From Caldicellulosiruptor saccharolyticus DSM 8903 (GTDB taxonomy: Bacteria > Bacillota > Thermoanaerobacteria > Caldicellulosiruptorales > Caldicellulosiruptoraceae): DNA of 64,000 bases. This document shows, in pieces, positions 38,774-47,441 of this stretch. Below the pieces are notes generated by a model, which was given only the letters and a program-made list of their open reading frames with translations, did not search any database and was not told the origin of the DNA. Position 1 is the stretch's first letter, and each line of letters opens with the position of its first letter. The position numbers and the translations under genes are program-made. The stretch is taken from positions 2,906,276 to 2,970,275 of the forward strand of contig NC_009437.1 in assembly GCF_000016545.1 (NCBI RefSeq), given 5' to 3'.

Positions 38774-39494
38774 TGATGATTGTTTGAATGTTCTAAAAAA
38801 AATAGAAGACAATAGTATAGATCTGATTTTTGCTGATCCTCCTTACAATTTGTCTTCAGAAAATGCTCTAACCACGAGAGCCGGTAAACCAGTAAAATGT
38901 TATAAAGGCGAATGGGATAAAATAGATGATATATTTGAGTTTAATCTAAGGTGGATCGAACAATGTGTCAGAGTACTTAAAGAAACTGGAACTATTTGGA
39001 TTTCTGGAACATTGCATAATCATCCTATAATTGGAACCATTCTGAAACAGTTGGGTCTCTGGATTATCAATGATATTATATGGTTTAAACCTAATGCAAC
39101 TCCTTTACTATCAAGAAATAGATTTGTTCCATCTACTGAATTGATCTGGGTTGCAAGTAAAAATAAAAGATATTATTTTGACTATGAGATGGCACGAAAG
39201 CTCAATGGAGGCAAACAGATGAGAAACTTATGGGAAATTCCTGCTCAAAGGCACAAGACTCCTCATCCTACTGAAAAACCTGAAGCATTGTTAGAAAGGA
39301 TTATTCTAATAGGCAGTAAAGAAGGGGATGTGGTCTTAGATCCTTTTATGGGCTCTGGAACAACTGGCGTTGTAGCTAAATTGCTTAAACGAAACTTTAT
39401 TGGAATTGAAATTGATCCAGTATACTTTGAGATTGCAAAAAAACGTATTGAGGAAGAAAAGCCTATTCAGCAAACTTTTTTAAATTTTCTTTAA
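38751..39494 (+). CDS. beta-class DNA methyltransferase of the AlwI-type system, second copy
   Basis: A 247-residue methyltransferase starting at ATG 38751 behind GGAGAAG; an in-frame upstream start at 38697 would lie deep inside the previous gene and is rejected. ADPPYNLSS is near residue 30 and LDPFMGSGTTG near residue 205. It resembles the first copy in both ends but differs in the middle, as expected if each enzyme modifies one strand of an asymmetric site. The gene ends in a strong terminator. Confidence 0.9.
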   Translation: MCKVHLFNDDCLNVLKKIEDNSIDLIFADPPYNLSSENALTTRAGKPVKCYKGEWDKIDDIFEFNLRWIEQCVRVLKETGTIWISGTLHNHPIIGTILKQLGLWIINDIIWFKPNATPLLSRNRFVPSTELIWVASKNKRYYFDYEMARKLNGGKQMRNLWEIPAQRHKTPHPTEKPEALLERIILIGSKEGDVVLDPFMGSGTTGVVAKLLKRNFIGIEIDPVYFEIAKKRIEEEKPIQQTFLNFL

Positions 39495-39496
39495 AA

Positions 39497-39535
39497 AGGC
39501 TGCTTTCCTTTCTTTCGTGGAAAGTAGCCTCTTCT
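39497..39535 (+). terminator. terminator of the restriction-modification operon
   Basis: GGCTGCTTTCC pairs with GGAAAGTAGCC (one G-U pair) around a 10-base loop, followed by TCTTCTTCTCT. It lies directly after the second methyltransferase stop. Confidence 0.75.
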
Positions 39536-39668
39536 TCTCTGTTAGTTTCTTCTCAAATGCTGAAATAATTTCCTCAAATACGTACCCAAAATTTAGAATA
39601 TTAAAAAACCACCTGAAAAGCCTCATGTTCAACTATCACTAACCCATCTTAATAAAAAAAGATGTATG

Positions 39669-41705
39669 TTATGTATCCTCACCTGCCTTTATAGAAATTG
39701 CTGCAAGTTTTACAACTCCTTCGTGCACATCCTTGAACTGCTCAATCAGCTTGTCAACAGAACGAATCTGTTTTTGGAAGACATCTTTAATTGATGAAAG
39801 AGTTTTAAAGTACTGCAAGGTAGTTTGAGTTTGCAATTTTAAGGTATTATTTATATTCAAGATTTTTTCTTGCTGGTTTGAAATTTCAGATGATATCTTT
39901 GATATTCTCTCTTTCATGGCTGTGTTTGTCTCCTTGATTTTGCTAAGCGAAACAGTAGATTTTTTGGCAACTTCCACTCCTGCTTTTACAACCTTCATAC
40001 TCTCTTCAAGCCTCTTGTTTGTTTTGTTGAATGTCAAAAGTGATTTTTCTATTGACTCAGAAATCCGTTTTGCAAATGAATCTGCTGTTTGTGAAAGCCT
40101 TGAAATTTCTGAAGCTATGACTCCAAAACTTGGTACATCGCGTTTTGCCGCTTCTATCGAGACATTTAGTGAAATTATTTTTATCTGTTCTGCAAGCTTT
40201 GAAATGTACTCACTTGCACTGACAATTGATTTATAATTCTGCATAGCTTCAGACAGATCTGAAGCAACTTGGTTTATGGTCTCGTTCACTGTGTACATGT
40301 ATTTTATGAGGTTTTGGATAGACTCTTCTTCTTTGTACGTTGTATCAACCACACTTGTTATCCCCTCTTCAATTGTCCTAAACACTTTGAATGTATTTTG
40401 GACCTGTTGCTCAATCTCAGTTATATAGTTGCTTACCTCTTCAAACGCCTTTTTTTGTTTTTCAGCCAGCTCTATAATTTCCTTTATCTGAGCAGCTGTG
40501 ATCTCATTTGTCTTCGCAGAATCTGTTGCAATGCTATTTAGCCTGTCAATATAACTTTGCGTGGTGCTAACTGTCTGGTCAATATTTGTGACAAAGGTAT
40601 GGATACTCTTTACCATCTTTGAAAACTCTCTTGCCAAAAGTCCTATCTCGTCGCTACTCACAACGCTGTCATCCACCTGTATATCAAACTTACCAGATGC
40701 AACTTTTCTTGCACTGTCAACAAGTTTATTTATTGGCCTTGTGATTCTGTTTGCAATGAACATACTGACGATGATGACCAAAACTAATGTAAGCCCAAAC
40801 AAGAGTATTGAAAATCTGATTGAAGATGTAACAAAGTTCGAAACAAGAAGGTTGTTTGTCAGTATTGCAAGAGCTGCTACAGGCATTATGTTATTAGCTT
40901 TTCTCACAGGGATCACTACAAAACTATAACTGTCATTTTTTGTACCTGTTTTGCCAATCACGTACTCATACTCACCTGACATTGCTTTTTGCAAGGTCTC
41001 TTTTTTTATGATACCCCCCAGTTTTTGAGAATTTGATTGTGAAATATATTTATTAGGCGAATTAGCAGGATACAAAATGACATTCATCTTGGTAAGTCTT
41101 GAGAGGTTTTCAACAAACCTCTTGTCAAGTTTGTACCCAACTATTACTGTGCCAATTACTCTCATATTGTTTGCACTCATCTCTGTGACCACATCTGATA
41201 CAGACTTTATATAAATGTCATCTCCGCTTTTTTCAATAGTGGTATACCTTAGCCTTGCAAGCCCACACTTTACTAAATAATTTTCTTTCCAGTTATCACC
41301 ATAACGTGAAAGGATGTCACTTCTTCCAATTAAAATGCCGTTTGAGTCTGTTACAGCAATCTGGTCAATATTCATCTGGCTTGCCAATGGCGAAATTACC
41401 TGTACAAGTCTTAGATGGTCTTTTTTCAAGATTGCCTCTTTTAGCAGGTTGTTTGATGAAATTAAAGTTGCATAGTCTTGGGATAGTTTTTGATATCTTT
41501 CAATCTCTTGAATTGCTACATTGTGCGCGGCTTCAAGTCTTGATTTTAGTTCTTTCTGGGCATTCTTTTCAATAAGGCTCAGTGAAAAGATTAAAAATAC
41601 TAAAAGTGGAATTAATGAGATTATAATAAACCATAACGTAATTCTTGTTTTGAGTGAACCAGAGATTTTAATGGAAACTTTTTTAAATTTATGTAGTTGC
41701 TTCAT
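39669..41705 (-). CDS. methyl-accepting chemotaxis-type receptor with unusual signalling tip
   Basis: A 678-residue transducer. The first membrane segment lies at about residues 22-45, an extracellular double-Cache domain follows to about 290, the second membrane segment at about 295-317, a HAMP domain (ANRITRPINKLVDSARKVASG) to about 370, and a coiled-coil cytoplasmic domain to the end. The hairpin tip reads AEQIKIISLNVSIEAAKRDV and then SFGVIASEISRLSQ, instead of the near-invariant AALNAAIEAARAGE/GFAVVADEVR form. It may feed a non-standard output rather than flagellar CheA. The first methylation-type helices are also poorly conserved. Confidence 0.88.
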   Translation of the reverse strand: MKQLHKFKKVSIKISGSLKTRITLWFIIISLIPLLVFLIFSLSLIEKNAQKELKSRLEAAHNVAIQEIERYQKLSQDYATLISSNNLLKEAILKKDHLRLVQVISPLASQMNIDQIAVTDSNGILIGRSDILSRYGDNWKENYLVKCGLARLRYTTIEKSGDDIYIKSVSDVVTEMSANNMRVIGTVIVGYKLDKRFVENLSRLTKMNVILYPANSPNKYISQSNSQKLGGIIKKETLQKAMSGEYEYVIGKTGTKNDSYSFVVIPVRKANNIMPVAALAILTNNLLVSNFVTSSIRFSILLFGLTLVLVIIVSMFIANRITRPINKLVDSARKVASGKFDIQVDDSVVSSDEIGLLAREFSKMVKSIHTFVTNIDQTVSTTQSYIDRLNSIATDSAKTNEITAAQIKEIIELAEKQKKAFEEVSNYITEIEQQVQNTFKVFRTIEEGITSVVDTTYKEEESIQNLIKYMYTVNETINQVASDLSEAMQNYKSIVSASEYISKLAEQIKIISLNVSIEAAKRDVPSFGVIASEISRLSQTADSFAKRISESIEKSLLTFNKTNKRLEESMKVVKAGVEVAKKSTVSLSKIKETNTAMKERISKISSEISNQQEKILNINNTLKLQTQTTLQYFKTLSSIKDVFQKQIRSVDKLIEQFKDVHEGVVKLAAISIKAGEDT

Positions 41706-41850
41706 TTTCCATTGTCATCTCCCTCTTTCTTTTTTCCACTCTTGATTTTACACAAAAATTGTTAAATGCCTGTTTTGACTATGTTAAATGATTGTTAAAA
41801 TGTGTTATAATTTTGATATAACCTACCTTAAATTATGCAGGAGTAAAAAG

Positions 41851-42900
41851 ATGAAAAATATTCGAATTTACAAAGCTGCTATTAGAGGTATTATATTACT
41901 AGTTATAGGGCTGCTTGTTTTTGGAACTTACCCCATTTACTTGAATAAGTTTTCTGAAAGTGATTCTGCAAAGGCTACTTCTTATTCTCAGGCAAAGAGG
42001 AATGTGAGCTTATTTTGCTCAAAAGCATATTTTAACAAGGTCTATTCAGACACAAAAACAGAAATTTTAAAAAGTCCTTTCCCTTTTGACTTTTATGTAT
42101 CGCAAAATCCAACCGACTTTTTTGTTGCAGGCTTTGAAAATGACAAGCTTGTGTTTTACTATACAAACTCCAAACAATTTTTAGGGTATGAAAATATTAA
42201 AATTGGAAGCAGTCTGCAAGATGTGAAAAGGACCAAATTGAAATTTCTTAAAAGCTTCGTAATATTAAAAGGTATGAAAAAATATAATTTTACAGATGTG
42301 AATTTAGGAAAAGAATATGATGTGGCTTTAGTCAATAATAGCTATTATGTTTATTTCTTTTATGACAAACTTGTCTCTCCAAATATTATAAACGGAATCT
42401 TTATGGTCAAAAAAGGTATTTGGGATGATTTTCTTATAAATGATGATGTTTTCAAAAAGCAAAAGGATATAAATCATCTTCTTTCTGCATTTGAAAGGCT
42501 TTGCTATCTTCACTTAAACTCAATCAGAAGCCAAGAGGGAAAGCAACTTTTTAGGTACTCTGACAAAATCTCGATTGTCGCAAGACTTCATTCACAAAAC
42601 ATGGCAAAGTATAATTTCTTTGGTCACACAGATGTCTTTGGCCAAAGCCCTACAGATAGGTTTCAAAAGCATGCAATTGCTTTTAAAAAGATTGGTGAAA
42701 ACTTAGCAATGGGCACAAAACTTCTTCCCTTTTTTGCAAACCACCTTCTTTTGAATTCAAAAGGGCATAGGGAAAACATTGAAAGTAATTTTGAATATAC
42801 AGCAGTAGGATGTGCTGTGGATTTTAATACAGACAATGTGTATTACACTCAGAACTTTGCCAATTTGATATATTCACAAGATAGCACTTTTGGCCGATAG
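41851..42900 (+). CDS. secreted CAP/SCP-domain protein
   Basis: A 349-residue protein with an N-terminal signal or membrane segment (about residues 8-32, IRGIILLVIGLLVFGTYP). A CAP-associated domain at about 80-180 includes FVAGFENDKLVFYYTNS, and a C-terminal CAP domain at about 215-345 shows HSQNMAKYNFFGH, IGENLAMG, GHRENIESN and YYTQNFAN. The start at 41851 is chosen over 41788 because GGAG lies 7 bases upstream. Bacterial CAP proteins of this YkwD group are secreted; their activity is not established. It is followed by a small gene on the same strand. Confidence 0.88.
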   Translation: MKNIRIYKAAIRGIILLVIGLLVFGTYPIYLNKFSESDSAKATSYSQAKRNVSLFCSKAYFNKVYSDTKTEILKSPFPFDFYVSQNPTDFFVAGFENDKLVFYYTNSKQFLGYENIKIGSSLQDVKRTKLKFLKSFVILKGMKKYNFTDVNLGKEYDVALVNNSYYVYFFYDKLVSPNIINGIFMVKKGIWDDFLINDDVFKKQKDINHLLSAFERLCYLHLNSIRSQEGKQLFRYSDKISIVARLHSQNMAKYNFFGHTDVFGQSPTDRFQKHAIAFKKIGENLAMGTKLLPFFANHLLLNSKGHRENIESNFEYTAVGCAVDFNTDNVYYTQNFANLIYSQDSTFGR

Positions 42901-42930
42901 AAAGGGGATTGATCATGAAAAAAGGTACAA

Positions 42931-43116
42931 GTGCCAGAAGACCTTACATCTTTAAATGATTATTTAAAGAAGTATAACTGGAAGTTTGCCGACCAGCTTG
43001 GTTCGGTTATTATCTACAAAAAGGAAGACCAGCAGCTTGTAATAAAAATGTGGATGTTTACTCAAAAGTATATTGTTTATGAACTTTACCAGCACACTCT
43101 TGATAGCTTAAAATAA
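42931..43116 (+). CDS. 61-residue conserved-looking hypothetical protein
   Basis: Starts at GTG 42931 with AAAAAAGG at a spacing of 5, giving VPEDLTSLNDYLKKYNWKF and so on. The composition (Trp, Tyr and charged residues; IYKKEDQQLVIKMWMF) fits a small soluble beta-rich domain. A competing ATG at 42915 leads to only a short peptide in another frame. No family was recognised. It lies 30 bases after the CAP gene, and may be co-transcribed with it. Confidence 0.55.
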   Translation: MPEDLTSLNDYLKKYNWKFADQLGSVIIYKKEDQQLVIKMWMFTQKYIVYELYQHTLDSLK

Positions 43117-43129
43117 AAAAGTGGGAAAA

Positions 43130-43966
43130 TCAAATCTCAATCTTCACATGTCTTGCAACATGGCAAAGAATATTTACCGCAACAGGAAGACCTGCTATGT
43201 GTGTTGCACACTCTTCTACAAATACATCCAGTGCAGTTGTCCTGCCGCCAAACCCTTCTGGCCCTATTCCAAGTGAATTTATCTTATCAAGAAGCCTTAC
43301 CTCAAGTTCTGCGATGTAAGGTTTTGGATGGCGCTGACCAATATTTCTCAAAAGTGCTCTTTTTGAAAGAATTGCAGCCTTTTCAAATGTTCCGCCTATA
43401 CCAATGCCAACAACAATTGGTGGGCATGGGTCAGATCCTGCTTTTTTCACTGTTTCTATCACAAACTTCTCAATTCCTTCTGTGCCATCAGCTGGTGATA
43501 ACATGCAAAGCGCGCTTTTGTTTTCGCTTCCAAACCCTTTTGGCATAAAGTAGATTGTGATTCTGTCTCCTTTTACAAAGTCAAAATGGATTATTGCAGG
43601 TGTATTATCGCCTGTGTTTATCCTCTCAATTGGACTTTTAACTATCGATTTTCTTAAATAAAAATCTTTATATCCCCTTGCTACAGCTCTGTTAATGGCG
43701 TCTTTTATTGAGCCTTCAACAAATACCTCTTCACCAATGTCGACAAAAAACACAGCAGCACCAGTATCTTGACAAACTGGGCGCATCTTCTGCTCTGCCA
43801 TTCTGATGTTTTTTAAAAGATTTTCCAATGTATACTTTGCAATGCCTTCTTCTGCTTCATATGACTTTTTTAATGCCTCTTTTACATCTTCTGGAAGTTT
43901 GCAAACAGCCTCGTTTATGGCTTCATACACCTTGCTTTCGATTACGCTCTCTGAAATTATTCTCAT
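43130..43966 (-). CDS. fumA: class I fumarate hydratase, alpha subunit
   Basis: A 278-residue iron-sulfur hydratase subunit. Three conserved cysteines are seen: in RPVCQDTGAAVFF (about 61), in the region KSALCMLSPADG (about 182), and in GSDPCPPIVVGIGIGG (about 203), matching the cluster ligands of two-subunit class I fumarases; L-tartrate dehydratase alpha subunits are similar. These enzymes interconvert fumarate and malate and need a separate beta subunit of about 185 residues. No such gene is next to it on either side, so the partner must be elsewhere. Upstream neighbour is cvpA on the same strand. Confidence 0.9.
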   Translation of the reverse strand: MRIISESVIESKVYEAINEAVCKLPEDVKEALKKSYEAEEGIAKYTLENLLKNIRMAEQKMRPVCQDTGAAVFFVDIGEEVFVEGSIKDAINRAVARGYKDFYLRKSIVKSPIERINTGDNTPAIIHFDFVKGDRITIYFMPKGFGSENKSALCMLSPADGTEGIEKFVIETVKKAGSDPCPPIVVGIGIGGTFEKAAILSKRALLRNIGQRHPKPYIAELEVRLLDKINSLGIGPEGFGGRTTALDVFVEECATHIAGLPVAVNILCHVARHVKIEI

Positions 43967-44008
43967 TCTTTTTTACTTCTCCTTTGCAATTTTATTTTTG
44001 TTTCAAAT

Positions 44009-44644
44009 CTAAATTTTTAGTTTTAAATACTGTCTCATCATCATTATGAGAATATTGTTTTCGTATAAAAACTCAGCAAACATTGAAGTTCTGATGTAGT
44101 GCTGGGCTGTTTTGAAAATTTGAGCATTGGGGAAAAAGTATATAATGCTAAATGCTATGTAGATTATTATAAGAGCTACTCCGATCCCTGCCAAAAGACC
44201 GCCAAAGCCATCAATTGTACCAATCACAGGCACTTTTCTCATAAACCCAAGCGTGTTTTTGACTGCGACTATAACAACCTTTGCCGCAATGAATGTAGCT
44301 ATCATTGCAATAAAATTAATTAGAACCATTGTGGCAGCATCCTGAAGACTTTTATTGAGAGCCTGGTGTGCCTCCATAGCAGCACCCCTGAAAAACTCTG
44401 GCACAACTGGTGAAATGGTATCCCTTATTACAACCTTGTCTTTTACGAAGTCTTCTATTGCTCCTTTTAAGACAGAAGAACTTTCAATTGCTCTACCCAC
44501 ATATTTATATCCCCACACTGCCACAAACCACGAGATTATGTATGACCCAACGTCAAAGGCCATTCTTAAAAGTCCTTTTTTATACCCCATCCAAGCACCA
44601 ATGAGGATAATTACCAAAACAACCAGGTCTGCTAAATTTGGCAT
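44009..44644 (-). CDS. cvpA: CvpA-family membrane protein
   Basis: A 211-residue integral membrane protein with four predicted helices: about 5-22 (ADLVVLVIILIGAWMGY, followed by KKGLLRMAFD), 28-45, 103-130 and 148-172. The Gly-rich helix GTIDGFGGLLAGIGVALII is typical of the family. CvpA proteins are linked to colicin V production and envelope integrity in Enterobacteria; the role in Firmicutes is undefined. The gene is 10 bases downstream of the next gene to the right on the same strand. Confidence 0.85.
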   Translation of the reverse strand: MPNLADLVVLVIILIGAWMGYKKGLLRMAFDVGSYIISWFVAVWGYKYVGRAIESSSVLKGAIEDFVKDKVVIRDTISPVVPEFFRGAAMEAHQALNKSLQDAATMVLINFIAMIATFIAAKVVIVAVKNTLGFMRKVPVIGTIDGFGGLLAGIGVALIIIYIAFSIIYFFPNAQIFKTAQHYIRTSMFAEFLYENNILIMMMRQYLKLKI

Positions 44645-44654
44645 TTTTAAAATT

Positions 44655-45692
44655 TTACCACCTTTCTTGGTAATATTCTATCCTGTCATTATAAATATAG
44701 TATAGCATGTCTGCATTTATTACAGCTTTTACAAAGCCAAAAGAATTTACTTTCAATGTCTTGAGCTTATTCAAATTCAAAGAATAAATCCTCACCTCAT
44801 TCCCTTTTGATGTGACAATCTTGTCGCTTGTCGCACAGATTGAATCAAAGTCTTCTATCTGTTTTAAAATAAACTTTCTGAGAAGCCTATTGTAAACTAA
44901 AACCTTGTTTTCGGCAAAGAGAATATCTGTATTTCCTATTATATATTCAGGTGAAGTAGTAAATGAGAAAGCCTTTATCCTCTTTTGAATCTTTGAGTCG
45001 TAAACTTCAAGACTTTTTCCATTGTACAAAAGTATGTAATTTTCTATAGCATAACATCTTTTTGTATTCTGAAGATTTGGTGTCAGAACCTTTGACATAA
45101 AAACTCCACGATTGTCCACAAAAGATAGTGCCAATTCATTTGAATCTCTTGGCTTTAAAATTGCAATTGCAAATGAGCTGTTAAAATCACAGTCTATTAC
45201 CTTTTCCCTATACTTTGCTGAGAACACAATATTTTGGTTTTTATCATACATTATTAAATAGTCTTCCTTTTCGCTTGATAAAAGCACCAAAACCCTTCCA
45301 TTTTTTATTCTTATCTTTTCAATATTCGCCGGATACAATATATCCTTTTGCCACAAGTTAGAGAGTATATGAAGGTAATTGCCACCTTGAACATATGCAA
45401 CTGCAATGCTACCATCTGAAAATGTTTTGTGATTTTGATATGCAATGTTTGTCCACCTAAGATTGTCACCTGTAAGTCTTCCAATCTTCCCTCTGTACAC
45501 TATGGCAACTCCATCTTTAATTGGCACGATATCTTCATAGTATCTTATGTTTGGATATGTCTTTTTGTACTCATAGTGGGAAAACATATAGGGATTTATA
45601 AATTCTACCCCAAACACATTGAGAGTTAAAATTATAGAAATAAGCAGGGCGAGGCATAATATGAGCTTGTACAAAAAACGAATTAATCTCAT
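44655..45692 (-). CDS. membrane-anchored beta-propeller-like protein, DUF5711 type
   Basis: A 345-residue protein with one N-terminal membrane segment (LYKLILCLALLISIILTL, about 7-25). After it come repeated short beta blades, each with a hydrophobic strand and a turn (VLVLLSSEKEDYLIMYDK, AENYILLYNGKSLEVYDSK-like units), suggesting an extracytoplasmic seven-bladed propeller. No catalytic motif is visible. Its position next to cvpA is similar in related Firmicutes, as far as I recall. Function unknown. Confidence 0.65.
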   Translation of the reverse strand: MRLIRFLYKLILCLALLISIILTLNVFGVEFINPYMFSHYEYKKTYPNIRYYEDIVPIKDGVAIVYRGKIGRLTGDNLRWTNIAYQNHKTFSDGSIAVAYVQGGNYLHILSNLWQKDILYPANIEKIRIKNGRVLVLLSSEKEDYLIMYDKNQNIVFSAKYREKVIDCDFNSSFAIAILKPRDSNELALSFVDNRGVFMSKVLTPNLQNTKRCYAIENYILLYNGKSLEVYDSKIQKRIKAFSFTTSPEYIIGNTDILFAENKVLVYNRLLRKFILKQIEDFDSICATSDKIVTSKGNEVRIYSLNLNKLKTLKVNSFGFVKAVINADMLYYIYNDRIEYYQERW

Positions 45693-45717
45693 TGTTCTTT
45701 CACGCCTTTTTTGTTTT

Positions 45718-46815
45718 TTAAAGTCTTTCCACCATCAATATGGCTATGTCGTCGTCTAAATCTGAAACAAAGTTTCTTAGGTCTCTTATCAAAAGTTCTG
45801 TGTTGATGTTTTTGATACTGAGGATTCTCTTTATAAGCCTTTTTTTGCCATACATCTCACCATATTTATTTTTGCTTTCAATAAGCCCATCTGAATAGAA
45901 GATTAACTTATCATGCTTTTCAAGCACTGTCTCCTTTATCTCAAACCCCTGTTCTAAATCAATTGAAGCAATTGGCTGGCCTTTCATAGAAAACATTTTT
46001 ATTTTCTTGTTAGCTCTGACCAAGATAGGTTCTGTCACATGCCCTGCACTAATCATGTTCACTTTTCCCGACTTCTTTTCCAATATTCCAAGGACAATTG
46101 TTATGTATACCTCATTGGGAAAGTTCATTTCAATAAAATCCAAAAGTACACCTTTCATAATCTCTTGAGCACTTGCTTCTATGTATGTATGTGCATTTTT
46201 TATTATACTCTGCTTTACAAAGACTGTTACCATTGATGCCAAAAGCCCATGCCCTGCTACATCTGCAACATAAAATACTATCTTGTCGTCAATGTTTATG
46301 ACATCTAAAAAGTCTCCTCCAAGCCGTTCACAAGGCTTGTAAGTATATGTGATCCTGTATCCTTCTATCTTAGGGATAACAGGCAAAAGCGATTGCTGAA
46401 GCCTCTTTGCAAATTCTAAATCTCGCTTTAGAATTTCGTTCTGGCGTCTGAGCCTTTCTTCGATCCTTCTCTGCTCTGTAATATCTCTGAACACCTCAAC
46501 TGTGCCAATTACATTTCTATTCTCATCGTGTATAGGAGAACTTATGACATAGTATACCCTGTCCTTATGAGTGGCATATTTCATAGCCCTTGTATTTTCC
46601 TTAATTGACTTTATTGCAATACACTCTTCACAACGTGTATTTTTACAAAAAAGGTCGTAGCATTTTTTGCCTGTCTGGTCGCCAAACTCTTCTTTCATCT
46701 TAGTGTTGCAAAAGATTACATTTCCATCTATATCAATGACCCTCACCAGGTCTAACATTCCATTCAATATACTTTCATAAAAGCTTTGTGAAAAATTGAT
46801 TCTGTGAAACTCCAT
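45718..46815 (-). CDS. PAS-domain PP2C (SpoIIE/RsbU-type) protein phosphatase
   Basis: A 365-residue cytoplasmic phosphatase. The N-terminal PAS domain (about 12-120) has a Cys-rich insert (CYDLFCKNTRCEEC) that may bind a metal, iron-sulfur cluster or heme. A short coiled linker (RRIEERLRRQNEILKRDLEF) follows. The C-terminal SpoIIE domain (about 165-362) has CERLGGDFLDVINID and YVADVAGHGLLASM, carrying metal-binding Asp residues, and DKLIFYSDGLIESKN. Such enzymes dephosphorylate anti-sigma-factor antagonists in response to a PAS-sensed signal. No sigma or STAS gene lies next to it. Confidence 0.9.
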   Translation of the reverse strand: MEFHRINFSQSFYESILNGMLDLVRVIDIDGNVIFCNTKMKEEFGDQTGKKCYDLFCKNTRCEECIAIKSIKENTRAMKYATHKDRVYYVISSPIHDENRNVIGTVEVFRDITEQRRIEERLRRQNEILKRDLEFAKRLQQSLLPVIPKIEGYRITYTYKPCERLGGDFLDVINIDDKIVFYVADVAGHGLLASMVTVFVKQSIIKNAHTYIEASAQEIMKGVLLDFIEMNFPNEVYITIVLGILEKKSGKVNMISAGHVTEPILVRANKKIKMFSMKGQPIASIDLEQGFEIKETVLEKHDKLIFYSDGLIESKNKYGEMYGKKRLIKRILSIKNINTELLIRDLRNFVSDLDDDIAILMVERL

Positions 46816-46881
46816 CCTCCTACCCCGCCAATGATAAATGTATCTATCATTGGCAGGAAACCCCCTTTCTTTTGTAATGTT

Positions 46882-47394
46882 TTATTCTTTTATCTCTTTT
46901 GCAAGGTAATTTTTCCTTGCTAAGTCAATTGCCTGCATCTCTTCAGCTGAAAGCGGATACTTAGATAGACCATTTTCAATTGGCTTTGCATATATGCTTG
47001 ATCCATCTCTTGAATATATGCTATTTAATACAACTCCATTGTCGTACTCATCTAAGAGGGCAATTGCAAAACTGAGTTTGCTCCCAACATTTTCAAATGC
47101 ATCATACCTCACAACTCCAAGCTTCTTTATATTTAGCTTTGAGTTCTCACTGAGCACTCTGTAACTTTTGTGCAAAGCCTTTAAAACCTCTTCAAAATAC
47201 TCTATCTTTTCATTTGTTTCTCTCAAAATCTCTTCAATTGTTTTAAAATCATCATTTTTTACAAGGGCTAAAAAACGTCTTTTTAGATTTTTATTCTTCA
47301 CTGACTGAATAAGCAGTGCTATAAAAAGTATCATATTTATCGAAAGAAGTGCAATTATAATCTGGTTTGAGTAACTACTAAGAAAATCTTTCAT
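46882..47394 (-). CDS. DUF4446-family protein
   Basis: A 170-residue protein with one N-terminal membrane helix (IIIALLSINMILFIALLIQ, about 12-31), a coiled coil (about 45-95) and a C-terminal beta domain with LGVVRYDAFENVGSKLSFAIALLD and GSSIYAKPIENG. That combination is the DUF4446 pattern. It usually accompanies parAB in Clostridia-like genomes and lies 47 bases downstream of the spo0J gene here, with a parS site in between. Function unknown. Confidence 0.85.
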   Translation of the reverse strand: MKDFLSSYSNQIIIALLSINMILFIALLIQSVKNKNLKRRFLALVKNDDFKTIEEILRETNEKIEYFEEVLKALHKSYRVLSENSKLNIKKLGVVRYDAFENVGSKLSFAIALLDEYDNGVVLNSIYSRDGSSIYAKPIENGLSKYPLSAEEMQAIDLARKNYLAKEIKE

Positions 47395-47421
47395 TAACTA
47401 TACTTCCTCCTTCTTTTGCAA

Positions 47422-47437
47422 TGTTCCACGTGGAACA
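47422..47437. promoter_or_regulatory. parS: parS site, distal to spo0J
   Basis: TGTTCCACGTGGAACA, a perfect 16-base palindrome, sits between spo0J and the DUF4446 gene. It differs at two symmetric positions from the B. subtilis parS (TGTTTCACGTGAAACA). It is the loading site for the ParB clamp. Confidence 0.92.
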
Positions 47438-47441
47438 TTTT

